A stretch of DNA of 64,000 nucleotides from Bacillota bacterium. GTDB lineage: Bacteria > Bacillota > Clostridia > Acetivibrionales > JAEZXR01. A model generated the notes under the pieces. That model did not search any database. It was not told the DNA's origin and saw only the letters and a list, made by a program, of their open reading frames with translations. How positions within the stretch are numbered: the first letter of the stretch is position 1; each line of letters begins with the position of its first letter. The DNA lies in assembly GCA_023419605.1 (NCBI GenBank), contig JAEZXR010000015.1, positions 1-64,000 on the forward strand, in the 5' to 3' direction. Below, one piece after another: positions 16,876 through 25,145 of the stretch. The translations under genes and the position numbers were made by a program.

Positions 16876-17793
16876 ATGCCGATAAAAATACCGGACAATC
16901 TGCCGGCGTCGGAAATACTACACAGTGAGAATATATTTGTCATGCCGGAACATAGGGCATTTCATCAGGATATACGTCCTTTGCGGATTGCCATATTGAA
17001 CCTGATGCCAACCAAAATTTCAACTGAAACGCAGCTTCTTCGGCTGTTGGGTAACTCACCTCTGCAGGTTGACATTGTATTATTGCATCCGAAAAGCCAT
17101 ACTTCAAAGAATACGCCGGAGGAGCATTTAACATCCTTTTACAGGCACTTCGAGGATGTAAGGGAGCAGAAATTTGACGGGCTCGTTATTACCGGTGCTC
17201 CGGTAGAGCAATATGATTTTGAAGAGGTTAACTACTGGGAAGAACTGAAGGAAATTATGGACTGGAGCGTTCGTAACGTAACCTCCACATTTCATATATG
17301 CTGGGGAGCACAAGCGGGGCTGTACCATCACTATGGCATACCCAAATACCCCTTGAATGCAAAAATGTTCGGTGTTTTCTCTCATAAAATAGTTAAAAAA
17401 AATATCAAACTGCTTCGGGGATTTGATGACGAGTTTTATGTTCCCCAATCCAGGCATACCGAAGTACGAAGGGAAGATATAGAAAAAGTGGCGGAGTTGG
17501 AAGTATTGTCGGTATCGGAGGACTCCGGCGTATATATTGCTGCGTCCAGAGACGGCAGGCAAATTTTTGTTACCGGCCATTCGGAATACGATCCCTGTAC
17601 ACTTAAATCCGAATATGACCGTGATGTGGCCAGAGGCCTGGATATTGAAGTGCCGAAGAACTACTTCCCGGATAATGATCCTGCCAGGGAACCGCTGGTG
17701 CGGTGGAGGAGCCATGCAAACCTGCTATACTGTAATTGGCTGAACTACTATGTATACCAGGAAACTCCCTTCGATTTAAATGAAATAAAATAA
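16876..17793 (+). CDS. metA: homoserine O-acetyltransferase, MetA type
   Basis: Acylates L-homoserine at the start of methionine synthesis. The 305-residue protein is a MetA-fold glutamine-amidotransferase-like enzyme. The catalytic set is C142 (in HICWGAQAG), H235 and E237 (in GHSEYD). Residue 111 is glutamate (GAPVE), which in characterised MetA proteins selects acetyl-CoA, whereas glycine there gives succinyl-CoA. The best call is therefore acetyltransferase, even though databases often label the family succinyltransferase. ATG at 16876 is chosen for the GGGGGGG site 4 bases before it. It has its own promoter and terminator. Confidence 0.92.
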   Translation: MPIKIPDNLPASEILHSENIFVMPEHRAFHQDIRPLRIAILNLMPTKISTETQLLRLLGNSPLQVDIVLLHPKSHTSKNTPEEHLTSFYRHFEDVREQKFDGLVITGAPVEQYDFEEVNYWEELKEIMDWSVRNVTSTFHICWGAQAGLYHHYGIPKYPLNAKMFGVFSHKIVKKNIKLLRGFDDEFYVPQSRHTEVRREDIEKVAELEVLSVSEDSGVYIAASRDGRQIFVTGHSEYDPCTLKSEYDRDVARGLDIEVPKNYFPDNDPAREPLVRWRSHANLLYCNWLNYYVYQETPFDLNEIK

Positions 17794-17825
17794 GGCGGCG
17801 GATAAAAGCCTGCTAAAAATAAAGG

Positions 17826-17866
17826 AAAACAGGCCGGGGCAAAATTGCCCGGCCTGTTTTCTTGTT
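17826..17866 (+). terminator. terminator of metA
   Basis: A 13-bp stem, AAAACAGGCCGGG (17826-17838) with CCCGGCCTGTTTT (17848-17860), ends in a T-rich tail. The A-rich arm allows function on the other strand too. Confidence 0.9.
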
Positions 17867-17895
17867 ATAACATTTCTTTTCTTTACCGAAAATAG

Positions 17896-17901
17896 TATAA
17901 T
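17896..17901 (+). promoter_or_regulatory. -10 box for the amidase gene
   Basis: A perfect TATAAT lies 36 bases before the amidase ATG. No good -35 box is seen. Confidence 0.4.
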
Positions 17902-17937
17902 GGGAATACAATCTGATATTTGGGGAGAGTACAAAGG

Positions 17938-18885
17938 ATGAGACTTAAGCATGCAATACTTTGGGTAACGGCAGTTTCTTTACTGACCGCAGGCTGCGGC
18001 AAAAACACCGGGACAGCCTATAAATCAGAAACGGAAAAAGGGAAAGAGGCGGTTGCTGATCATGTGTCTTCAACAGCGACTCCTACCCCTGCAGCACCAA
18101 CTCCGACAGTGGCTTCGAGCCCGACGCCGAACCCAACTCCGGTTTCTACTCCGGTCGTTGCTCCAACACCGGTGCCGCAGCCGAAAGCCACTCCAAAGGA
18201 ATCGGCACCACCGAAGACGCAGGAAGATACGTCTAAAGGAGTTTTGTATGGAAAGACCATATTTATTGATCCCGGGCACCAGTCCAAATCAAACAACCAG
18301 CAGGAGCCCATCGCTCCCAATTCCCAGGAAACCAAGGAAAAGATGTCTTATGGAACTACAGGGGTAGCAACAGGTGTTCCCGAATACAAGCTGAACCTTC
18401 AAGTATCGTTGAGACTGAGGCAATTGTTGGAAAGCAAGGGAGCCAGAGTGGTCATGAGCCGTGAAACCAATGAGGTTAACAGCGGGAATGTGGAAAGGGC
18501 GAAAATGGCAAATGAAAGCAATGCACAGCTGGTTGTAAGAATTCATGCAGACGGTATCGATAATAGCAGCGTTAAAGGGCTTTCTGTCTTAACACCCGGA
18601 AATAAATACATCAGCGATGCAAACATGCTTAAAAACAGCAGAACAGCTGCGGAGAAGATTCTCAAAAGTACTGTTTCTTCCACTGGAGCAGTATCCAGGG
18701 GAGTTGTTGCACGCGATGATCTGACAGGTTTCAACTGGTCTACAGTTCCGGTGATTCTAATCGAAATGGGATTTATGACAAATGCGGATGAGGACAGGCT
18801 TTTAAATACAGCCGAGTATCAAGACAAGCTTGCAAGCGGTATGGTGAAAGGCATGGAGGACTACTTTGCGGGCCTTTCACAATAG
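17938..18885 (+). CDS. lipoprotein N-acetylmuramoyl-L-alanine amidase (Amidase_3)
   Basis: Cuts the amide bond between muramic acid and the stem peptide of peptidoglycan, outside the membrane. The 315-residue precursor has a signal peptide ending in the lipobox LTAGC (lipidated C20), then a 60-residue linker rich in Pro, Thr and Ala, then an Amidase_3 catalytic domain from about residue 100. The zinc ligands and catalytic glutamate are visible: H in IDPGHQ, E in VPEYKL, H in RIHADG and E in LIEMGF. ATG 17938 is preferred over the TTG at 17920 because GGGGAGAG stands 8 bases before it. It resembles the CwlD and LytC catalytic domains and could act in growth or sporulation. Confidence 0.9.
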   Translation: MRLKHAILWVTAVSLLTAGCGKNTGTAYKSETEKGKEAVADHVSSTATPTPAAPTPTVASSPTPNPTPVSTPVVAPTPVPQPKATPKESAPPKTQEDTSKGVLYGKTIFIDPGHQSKSNNQQEPIAPNSQETKEKMSYGTTGVATGVPEYKLNLQVSLRLRQLLESKGARVVMSRETNEVNSGNVERAKMANESNAQLVVRIHADGIDNSSVKGLSVLTPGNKYISDANMLKNSRTAAEKILKSTVSSTGAVSRGVVARDDLTGFNWSTVPVILIEMGFMTNADEDRLLNTAEYQDKLASGMVKGMEDYFAGLSQ

Positions 18886-18972
18886 CTTCCTTTCATAGGG
18901 CCGGGTTGAAAAATTTGGAGTTTACATTGTTGTTGCCATAATTATATATTTTTTCTTGTACTTGTATGCAAA

Positions 18973-19011
18973 AAACATTAGAGCTGTCCGGAAGGGGCAG
19001 CTTTAATGTTT
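18973..19011. terminator. 17-bp hairpin after the amidase gene
   Basis: Arms 18973-18989 and 18995-19011 pair with two G-T wobbles around a 5-base loop. The T run is short on the forward strand but longer (TTTTTT) on the reverse strand. It probably ends the amidase transcript, though less typically than the other terminators here. Confidence 0.55.
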
Positions 19012-19046
19012 ACGGGTAAAGATTTTGTAAATATGTTAAGAAACCG

Positions 19047-19075
19047 TTGAATATTTTGCTGATATTTGTTATACT
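19047..19075 (+). promoter_or_regulatory. promoter of the hydrogenase operon
   Basis: TTGAAT (19047-19052), a 17-base spacer and TATACT (19070-19075) predict a start near 19082, immediately before the Rex-like site. Confidence 0.72.
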
Positions 19076-19086
19076 ATTATCGATCT

Positions 19087-19104
19087 TTGTTAAATACTTA
19101 ACAC
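19087..19104. promoter_or_regulatory. Rex-type operator
   Basis: TTGTTAA-ATAC-TTAACAC matches the Rex consensus TTGTTAA-N4-TTAACAA at every defined base but the last. It lies just after the predicted transcription start, where a bound repressor would block elongation. Rex leaves DNA when NADH is high, so the hydrogenase would be made when reductant builds up. No rex gene is in the window. Confidence 0.8.
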
Positions 19105-19143
19105 ATAATCACGGTTAAATTGAATATGATAGGAGGTTCTTCA

Positions 19144-19638
19144 ATGAGCGAGACAAACTGCTGCTGCGGCTGTGTTGATGAAATGGAAGTCAAACTGCAG
19201 GAAATCATTGATAAATACAGGGATACCCGCGGAGCGTTAATTCCCGTATTGCATGAAGCACAAGAGGTATATGGATATTTGCCAATGAGTGTGCAAAAAA
19301 AAATATCCGAAGGTCTGAACGTACCCCTCGCTGAAATTTATGGCGTTGTAACATTTTACACACAATTCTCACTAAAACCCAAAGGTAAATTCAAAATCAA
19401 TGTTTGTATGGGAACTGCATGCTACGTTAAGGGTGCAGGACAGATTCTTGATAAGTTTAAGGAAAAGCTGGGGATCGAGGTAGGAGACTGCACAGAGGAC
19501 GGCAAATTTTCACTGGATGCTTGTCGATGCATCGGTGCTTGTGGTCTGGCGCCGGTTCTTACCATCAACGAGGATGTACATGGAAGACTTACTGCAGATG
19601 ATGTAGAAGGCATACTTGCGCAGTACGAGAACCGATAG
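19144..19638 (+). CDS. hydC: NADH-dependent [FeFe] hydrogenase subunit HydC (NuoE-like)
   Basis: A 164-residue thioredoxin-like [2Fe-2S] protein of the NuoE family. The cluster cysteines are visible as CMGTAC near 87-92 and CRCIGAC near 125-131. It passes electrons between the flavin subunit and the hydrogenase subunit of the trimeric complex. An extra cysteine-rich N-terminus (CCCGC) precedes the domain. ATG at 19144 is chosen for AGGAGG 7 bases before it. It is the first gene of a five-gene operon running to 24231. Confidence 0.92.
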   Translation: MSETNCCCGCVDEMEVKLQEIIDKYRDTRGALIPVLHEAQEVYGYLPMSVQKKISEGLNVPLAEIYGVVTFYTQFSLKPKGKFKINVCMGTACYVKGAGQILDKFKEKLGIEVGDCTEDGKFSLDACRCIGACGLAPVLTINEDVHGRLTADDVEGILAQYENR

Positions 19639-19640
19639 AA

Positions 19641-20207
19641 ATGAAGGACATATCACTCCATCTATTGGATATAATTCAAAATTCGATTGTTGCATTTTGC
19701 ACTAAAATTACCGTATCTGTCAATGTCGATACCCAGAAGGATCGATTATCTGTCACTGTGACGGATAATGGAGCGGGGATGGATGAAGAACTGCTGGCAG
19801 CGGTTCTAGACCCTTTTACCACGACCCGGACAACGCGGAAGGTGGGTTTGGGGTTACCGCTTCTAATGGATTCCGCCCGGTTGGCGGGAGGCCACCTGGC
19901 CGTGAATTCGCAAAAAAATGCGGGAACCGAAGTGGAAGCGAGTTTTAAGATTACGCATATTGACAGAATCCCACTGGGGGACTTGGCGGAAACGCTGGTT
20001 ATGGTACTCGTGGCAAACCCTGTAATGGAAATTGAACTCATACTCGGCAATAAAGAGGAGAATTTTCGATTCAATTCTTTTGAGGTTAGAGATCAACTGG
20101 GTGATGTGCCGATCACAAGTTTTTCGGTAGTTGAATGGATTCGGGACTATATAAATGAGGGAGTAAAGTTGATATTCGGAGGTGTATTGAATGAAGTCGT
20201 TAGCTGA
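19641..20207 (+). CDS. histidine-kinase-like GHKL ATPase in the hydrogenase operon
   Basis: A 188-residue protein whose first 110 residues are a GHKL ATPase: N box near LLDIIQNSI (8-16), DNGAGMD (41-47), a DPFTTTR ATP-lid segment and the GLGLPLL G2 box. It lacks a sensor, a phosphoacceptor histidine and a dimerisation domain. The C-terminal 75 residues are not recognised. It starts 2 bases after hydC and overlaps the ferredoxin gene by 17 bases, so its level is tied to the hydrogenase. Genes like it occur in the same position in other clostridial hydrogenase operons, and its role is unknown. It may phosphorylate or bind another protein. Confidence 0.82.
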   Translation: MKDISLHLLDIIQNSIVAFCTKITVSVNVDTQKDRLSVTVTDNGAGMDEELLAAVLDPFTTTRTTRKVGLGLPLLMDSARLAGGHLAVNSQKNAGTEVEASFKITHIDRIPLGDLAETLVMVLVANPVMEIELILGNKEENFRFNSFEVRDQLGDVPITSFSVVEWIRDYINEGVKLIFGGVLNEVVS

Positions 20208-20562
20208 GCTGGAGGAAATAAGAAAGAAAACGCTGGATGAAATATCCTTGCGGACAAATAAGGATGCAGTAAGAATCGTTGTAGGGATGGCGACCTGCGG
20301 AATTGCCGCCGGAGCAAGACCTGTAATGACTGCCTTTTTGGAAGAATTAAAAAAGCGTAACATAAACAATGTGAATGTAACCATGACCGGGTGTATCGGG
20401 GTCTGTAAATTGGAGCCTGTAGTAGAGGTTCTCAGTCCGGATGGCAGCAAGGTTACTTATGTGAAAATGACGCCGGAAAAAGCTGCTCAGGTAGTAGTGG
20501 AGCATATTGTGAACGGTAAGGTATGCACAGCATATACCATCGGAGCGGAAGAAAAGAATTGA
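20191..20562 (+). CDS. [2Fe-2S] thioredoxin-like ferredoxin
   Basis: A 123-residue thioredoxin-fold 2Fe-2S ferredoxin. Candidate ligands are C36 in MATCGIAAGA plus C68 and C72 in TGCIGVC, the pattern of the small NuoE/NuoF N-terminal ferredoxin family. It probably carries electrons to or from the hydrogenase complex. It overlaps the ATPase gene and is followed by a palindromic repeat, so the repeat has been inserted inside the operon between this gene and hydB. Confidence 0.85.
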   Translation: MKSLAELEEIRKKTLDEISLRTNKDAVRIVVGMATCGIAAGARPVMTAFLEELKKRNINNVNVTMTGCIGVCKLEPVVEVLSPDGSKVTYVKMTPEKAAQVVVEHIVNGKVCTAYTIGAEEKN

Positions 20563-20651
20563 AAATTGAAAATTAAGAATTGAGAATTAATTAAAGAAGT
20601 GAAAGGTTTTTTTCTTTCATCTTCCATTTTCAATTTTCCATTCTCCATTAT
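20557..20651. repeat. palindromic AT-rich dispersed repeat inside the hydrogenase operon
   Basis: Left arm of repeated AATTGAAAATT/AAGAATTGAGAATT units (20557-20590) faces a right arm of CATCTTCCATTTTC and CAATTTTCCATTCTCC units (20619-20648) in inverted order, separated by a short centre. The same unit is found at 15843-15871. It lies between the ferredoxin stop and the hydB start. In RNA it would fold into a long A-U hairpin just before the hydB ribosome binding site. Confidence 0.7.
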
Positions 20652-20667
20652 TAAAGGAGGGTTATGG

Positions 20668-22461
20668 ATGCAGATTTATAGAGCACATGTGTTGGTTTGC
20701 GGAGGTACCGGATGTACATCTTCAAACTCTGAAAAAATTATAAAAGAACTTGAAAGTCAGCTGACAGAAAATAAGCTGGATAATGAAGTTAAAATAGTAA
20801 AAACCGGTTGTTTCGGTCTCTGTGCGGAAGGACCCATTGTAGTGGTCTATCCGGAAGGCGCCATGTATACCATGGTGAAGGTAGAGGATATCAAGGAGAT
20901 TGTTGAGGAACACCTTTTAAAAGGAAGAGTTGTAAAAAGACTTCTGGCTGGCGACAAAGATCATGAGGATATTGCCAAGTCCCTTGAGAGTGTGGGCTTC
21001 TTCCAGAGGCAGATGCGGGTTGCGCTGCGCAATTGCGGTGTTATCAACCCGGAAGTAATCGATGAATACATTGCCTACGACGGTTATAAAGCCCTGGCCA
21101 AGGTATTAACCGAGATGACGCCGGAACAGGTTGTTGACACCATGAAAAAGTCCGGACTCAGAGGAAGAGGGGGCGGAGGATTCCCGACAGGTCTGAAATG
21201 GGAGTTTGCAGCGAAGCAGCAGAATGATCAGAAGTATGTATGTTGTAATGCAGACGAAGGAGACCCGGGTGCATTCATGGACCGAAGCGTTCTGGAAGGA
21301 GACCCGCACTCACTGATTGAAGCCATGGCCATTGCCGGTTACGCCATCGGTTCAAATCAAGGTTACGTCTATGTTAGAGCAGAGTACCCCATCGCTGTTA
21401 AGCGGCTTCAGATTGCTATCGATCAAGCCAGAGAATATGGTATTCTCGGTAAAAATATTTTTGAAACCGGTTTTGACTTTGATGTTGAAATCAGATTGGG
21501 TGCCGGTGCCTTTGTATGTGGCGAAGAAACCGCACTCATGACTTCCATAGAAGGTAATAGAGGTGAGCCAAGACCCCGTCCGCCTTTCCCGGCAGTAAAA
21601 GGGTTATGGCAGAAGCCAACTATCCTGAATAACGTTGAAACCTATGCCAACGTTCCGGTCATCATCCTGAAGGGTGCGGAATGGTTCTCCAGCATCGGTA
21701 CCGAAAAGAGCAAGGGGACCAAGGTGTTTGCAGTGGGTGGTAAAATCAATAATACCGGTCTGGTTGAGATTCCGATGGGAACGACCCTCAGAGAGATCGT
21801 ATATGATATTGGCGGCGGTATCCCAAAGGGTAAGAAATTCAAAGCGGCACAAACGGGTGGACCTTCCGGCGGATGTATTCCTGCCAGCCATTTGGATACA
21901 CCCATTGACTATGATTCCTTGATTCAATTGGGTTCCATGATGGGTTCCGGCGGACTTATCGTAATGGATGAAGACACCTGTATGGTGGATATCGCAAAGT
22001 TCTTCCTGGAGTTTACCGTTGATGAGTCTTGCGGTAAATGTCCTCCTTGCCGTATCGGCACCAAGAGAATGCTGGAGATACTGGAAAGAATTACGGAAGG
22101 CAAGGGAGAAGAGGGCGATATCGCAAAACTCGAACTGTTGGCGAAGAACATCAAGGCATCTGCCTTGTGCGGTCTGGGCCAAACAGCTCCGAACCCTGTT
22201 CTGAGTACGCTGCATTATTTCAGAGATGAGTATGACGCCCATGTAAAGGATAAAAAATGTCCTGCAGGTGTTTGCAAATCCATGATGCAGTACGTGGTTG
22301 TAGCTGAAAAGTGCAAAAGCTGTGGAATTTGTGCCAAGGTTTGCCCTGCAAACTGTATAAGCGGCGAGAAGAAAGTACCGTATGTTATCGGTCAGGATAA
22401 ATGCTTGAAGTGTGGTGCTTGTTTGGAGAAATGTCCATTCAAGGCTATCATCAAAGCGTAA
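20668..22461 (+). CDS. hydB: NADH-dependent hydrogenase flavoprotein subunit HydB (NuoF-like)
   Basis: Oxidises or reduces NAD(H) through FMN. The 597-residue protein has an N-terminal thioredoxin-like 2Fe-2S domain (1-90), the NuoF core with the FMN/NADH loops GRGGGGFPTGLKWE and CNADEGDPGAFMDR, an SLBB segment, a 4Fe-4S site CGKCPPCRIG, and two C-terminal 4Fe-4S clusters (CKSCGICAKVCP and CLKCGACLEKCP). This is the standard architecture of HydB in trimeric, often electron-bifurcating, hydrogenases. ATG at 20668 is chosen for AAAGGAGGG upstream; the longer frame would begin in the palindromic repeat. hydA follows after 18 bases. Confidence 0.95.
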   Translation: MQIYRAHVLVCGGTGCTSSNSEKIIKELESQLTENKLDNEVKIVKTGCFGLCAEGPIVVVYPEGAMYTMVKVEDIKEIVEEHLLKGRVVKRLLAGDKDHEDIAKSLESVGFFQRQMRVALRNCGVINPEVIDEYIAYDGYKALAKVLTEMTPEQVVDTMKKSGLRGRGGGGFPTGLKWEFAAKQQNDQKYVCCNADEGDPGAFMDRSVLEGDPHSLIEAMAIAGYAIGSNQGYVYVRAEYPIAVKRLQIAIDQAREYGILGKNIFETGFDFDVEIRLGAGAFVCGEETALMTSIEGNRGEPRPRPPFPAVKGLWQKPTILNNVETYANVPVIILKGAEWFSSIGTEKSKGTKVFAVGGKINNTGLVEIPMGTTLREIVYDIGGGIPKGKKFKAAQTGGPSGGCIPASHLDTPIDYDSLIQLGSMMGSGGLIVMDEDTCMVDIAKFFLEFTVDESCGKCPPCRIGTKRMLEILERITEGKGEEGDIAKLELLAKNIKASALCGLGQTAPNPVLSTLHYFRDEYDAHVKDKKCPAGVCKSMMQYVVVAEKCKSCGICAKVCPANCISGEKKVPYVIGQDKCLKCGACLEKCPFKAIIKA

Positions 22462-22479
22462 AGGAAAGGGGCGTGCTAA

Positions 22480-24231
22480 ATGATGCAAATGGTTACGATC
22501 ACAATGGATGGAAAACAGATGCAGGTTCCGGCAAACTACACGATACTGGAAGCTGCAAGAGCGGCAAATGTACAGATTCCTACCCTCTGTTTTCTAAAAG
22601 ATATAAATGAAATCGGTGCCTGTAGAATGTGTGTAGTTGAGGTGAAAGGCGCAAGAAGCTTGCAGGCTGCCTGTGTATATCCTGTGTCCGAGGGACTGGT
22701 TATAAACACCAATACTCCGGCGGTAAGGGAAGCAAGGAAAGTAACACTGGAGCTGATTCTTTCCAACCACGACAAGAAATGCTTAACCTGTGTAAGAAAT
22801 AGAAACTGTGAACTTCAGTCCCTTTCTGAAGAATTGAATGTAAAGGGCCTACGATTTGAAGGTGAAACCCATGATCGTCCTGTCGATGATTTTTCACCCT
22901 CCATTGTAAGAGATCCCAACAAATGTATTCTTTGCAGGCGTTGCGTCAGCATGTGCAAAAATATACAGACAGTCTCCGTCATCGATACGACGGAAAGAGG
23001 TTTTAATACGACCATTGCTTCTGCTTTCAACAAATCTCTCAATGAAGTGCCTTGTGTAAACTGTGGACAATGTATTACGGTTTGTCCCGTAGGTGCCCTG
23101 AGAGAAAAGGACGAAGTGGATAAGGTATGGGAGGCCCTGGCGAATCCCGATCTGCACGTAGTAGTACAGACGGCGCCGGCAGTAAGAGTAGCCCTGGGAG
23201 AAGAATTCGGCCTGCCTATCGGCTCCAGAGTAACGGGCAAGATGGTGGAAGCACTGAAGAGAATTGGTTTTGCAAAGGTATTCGATACGGATACAGGTGC
23301 AGACCTGACGATTATGGAGGAAGGCACAGAGCTGCTTCACAGAATCAAAAATGGAGGCAAGCTGCCTTTGATCACCTCCTGCAGCCCTGGATGGATCAAA
23401 TTCTGCGAACACAACTTCCCGGAATTCCTTGATAATCTCTCCAGCTGCAAATCACCCCACGAAATGTTTGGGGCTGTGTTGAAGTCTTACTATGCAGAGA
23501 AGATGGGCATCGACCCTGCTAAAATGTTTGTTGTATCCATTATGCCCTGTACAGCAAAGAAGTATGAGGCACAGAGGCCTGAACTTTCTGTAGAAGGACA
23601 TCAGGATATCGATTTGGTTCTCACTACCCGTGAATTAGCCAGAATGATAAAAGAAGCAGGTATCGACTTTAATGCATTGACAGATGCACAGTTTGACGAT
23701 CCTATGGGAGAAGCGACCGGTGCCGGTGTTATCTTCGGTGCCACCGGTGGTGTTATGGAAGCGGCTTTGCGTACAGTAGCTGAAATACTGGAAGGCAAAT
23801 CCATCGATGCCATTGAATACGAAGCGGTAAGAGGTGTGGAAGGCATCAAGGAAGCTGTTGTTGAAGCTGGCGGAATGAAGATCAAGGCAGCTGTAGCGCA
23901 CGGTTTGGGGAATGCGAGAAAGCTTCTGGATAAAATAAAAGCTGGAGAAGCAGAGTATCACTTTATTGAAGTGATGGGATGTCCCGGAGGTTGTGTAAAC
24001 GGAGGCGGACAGCCGATTCAGCCGTCCAAGGTTCGGAGCTGGGTTGACCTGCGCTCGGAAAGAGCAAAGGCGATTTATGAAGAGGATAGAAACCTTGCGA
24101 TTCGTAAATCCCATGAGAACCCGAAGGTTCAGATGCTGTATAAAGAGTACTTTGAGAAACCGGGAAGTCACAAGGCGCATGAGCTGCTGCATACGCATTA
24201 TGTGGCGAGAGAGAACTACCCGGAAGAGTAA
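22480..24231 (+). CDS. hydA: [FeFe] hydrogenase catalytic subunit HydA, NADH-linked
   Basis: Reduces protons to H2 with electrons from HydB and, in bifurcating enzymes, ferredoxin. The 583-residue protein has a 2Fe-2S domain (1-80), a His-ligated 4Fe-4S site with CLTC, two ferredoxin clusters (CILCRRCVSMC and CVNCGQCITVCP), the H-cluster domain and the small-subunit region at the C-terminus. H-cluster motifs are TSCSPGW (C301), MPCTAKK (C357) and GCPGGC (C501, C505). Spacing shows that serine 302 sits where the usual TSCCP has its second cysteine. C301 is retained. ATG 22480 or 22483 follows AAAGGAAAGGGG. Confidence 0.95.
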   Translation: MMQMVTITMDGKQMQVPANYTILEAARAANVQIPTLCFLKDINEIGACRMCVVEVKGARSLQAACVYPVSEGLVINTNTPAVREARKVTLELILSNHDKKCLTCVRNRNCELQSLSEELNVKGLRFEGETHDRPVDDFSPSIVRDPNKCILCRRCVSMCKNIQTVSVIDTTERGFNTTIASAFNKSLNEVPCVNCGQCITVCPVGALREKDEVDKVWEALANPDLHVVVQTAPAVRVALGEEFGLPIGSRVTGKMVEALKRIGFAKVFDTDTGADLTIMEEGTELLHRIKNGGKLPLITSCSPGWIKFCEHNFPEFLDNLSSCKSPHEMFGAVLKSYYAEKMGIDPAKMFVVSIMPCTAKKYEAQRPELSVEGHQDIDLVLTTRELARMIKEAGIDFNALTDAQFDDPMGEATGAGVIFGATGGVMEAALRTVAEILEGKSIDAIEYEAVRGVEGIKEAVVEAGGMKIKAAVAHGLGNARKLLDKIKAGEAEYHFIEVMGCPGGCVNGGGQPIQPSKVRSWVDLRSERAKAIYEEDRNLAIRKSHENPKVQMLYKEYFEKPGSHKAHELLHTHYVARENYPEE

Positions 24232-24243
24232 GTTGGTTATAGG

Positions 24244-24287
24244 AGAGGTCGGGGCGAATAAAATTTGCCTCGGCCTCTTTTAATTTT
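24244..24287 (+). terminator. terminator of the hydrogenase operon
   Basis: AGAGGTCGGGGC (24244-24255) pairs with GCCTCGGCCTCT (24267-24278), with wobbles, followed by TTTTAATTTTT. Confidence 0.88.
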
Positions 24288-24752
24288 TGGGGGATTGGGG
24301 TAGGATATTGAGGAAAAGGGTTAGATTTGATTTGGGTATTCCTCATGAGTGAGTAAAAAAGATTTTCTTAGGTATTCCTATGGAGAGACTTCGAAGTGTC
24401 TACGGGGTCCAAAGGGGAACCCATTCCGCATCGGTTCCCCCTTTGGATTCCCTCCCCGCTCGGCCCGGGAATTCGCTGACTAGAGACTCTAATGTCTTCT
24501 CCGTTTCCTCCAGGGCCGGCATTTACTGACGTCCTGTCAGGAAATGCCTAAAACCCACGTCCTGTGGGTTTTTCCCCTGCGGAAACTCCAAAGCCATAAG
24601 AGTCTCTACGCCAGTGAATTACGGGCCTGAGGTATTCCTTACGGGTATCTTTGTAGAGGCCTTTGAAGAGCCCTTGTAGGTCAACCGCGGGTATCTCTTC
24701 GAAGGCTTCTCCAGAGACATACCCAAACAAAAACCATAAGGAGAAAAAAACC
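24288..24752. repeat. non-coding, highly palindromic stretch (core 24371-24723)
   Basis: No gene is seen. The core is nested imperfect inverted repeats. The ends (24371-24410 and about 24682-24723) are complementary around TGGAGA and CTTCGAAG. Inside is TCCAAAGGGGAACC (24408-24421) with its partner at 24433-24447. A long domain follows: 24461-24480 with about 24609-24628, 24481-24494 with 24595-24608, GTTTCC with GGAAAC, a 12-bp hairpin at 24518-24548 and a terminator-like hairpin at 24553-24574. GGTATTCCT recurs at 24336, 24371 and 24631, and 18 bases (24629-24646) recur at 45765-45782. It could be a mobile palindromic element or a structured RNA. Confidence 0.75.
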
Positions 24753-25145
24753 ATGAAAGAAATCCACGTAGTCGGTGCCGCCATCACCGACGGAACCAAG
24801 ATCCTGGCAGCCCAGCGCTCAGAAAAAATGAAGGAACCACTAAAATGGGAATTCGTCGGTGGAAAGGTAGAACCGGGAGAAACCCACCAGCAGGCGCTGG
24901 TGAGAGAAGTCCAGGAAGAACTGGGCATTCACATACAAGTCGGAGAACACATTGCTACCGGTATCTCGGAATCCAACGGCAGCCGAATCCTCCTTCACGT
25001 ATACCGGGCGCAAATACTGAAGGGACAGCCCCAGGCTGTAGAACATGCACAAATCCGATGGATAGAGGCGAGCCGGTTGATGGAACTGGATTGGCCGGAA
25101 GCGGATTTACCAGCCTGCGAGAAGATCATTGAAAACAAAGTATAG
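24753..25145 (+). CDS. mutT: MutT-type Nudix hydrolase
   Basis: Hydrolyses a nucleoside triphosphate to the monophosphate, probably a damaged nucleotide such as 8-oxo-dGTP. The 130-residue protein has a complete Nudix box starting GGKVEPGE and ending REVQEELGI (about residues 35-58), with the metal-binding REVQEE. Length and the KWEFVGGK lead-in match MutT and the related (d)CTP hydrolases. ATG 24753 is chosen because AAGGAG stands 9 bases before it; the longer frame would run into the palindromic region. It is followed by the PAP2 operon with no clear terminator. Confidence 0.88.
   Translation: MKEIHVVGAAITDGTKILAAQRSEKMKEPLKWEFVGGKVEPGETHQQALVREVQEELGIHIQVGEHIATGISESNGSRILLHVYRAQILKGQPQAVEHAQIRWIEASRLMELDWPEADLPACEKIIENKV

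Noticed and set aside
18053..18367. Arg/Gln/Pro-rich forward frame and minus-strand Val/Gly-rich frames
   Set aside because: These are shadows of the Pro/Thr-rich linker of the amidase.
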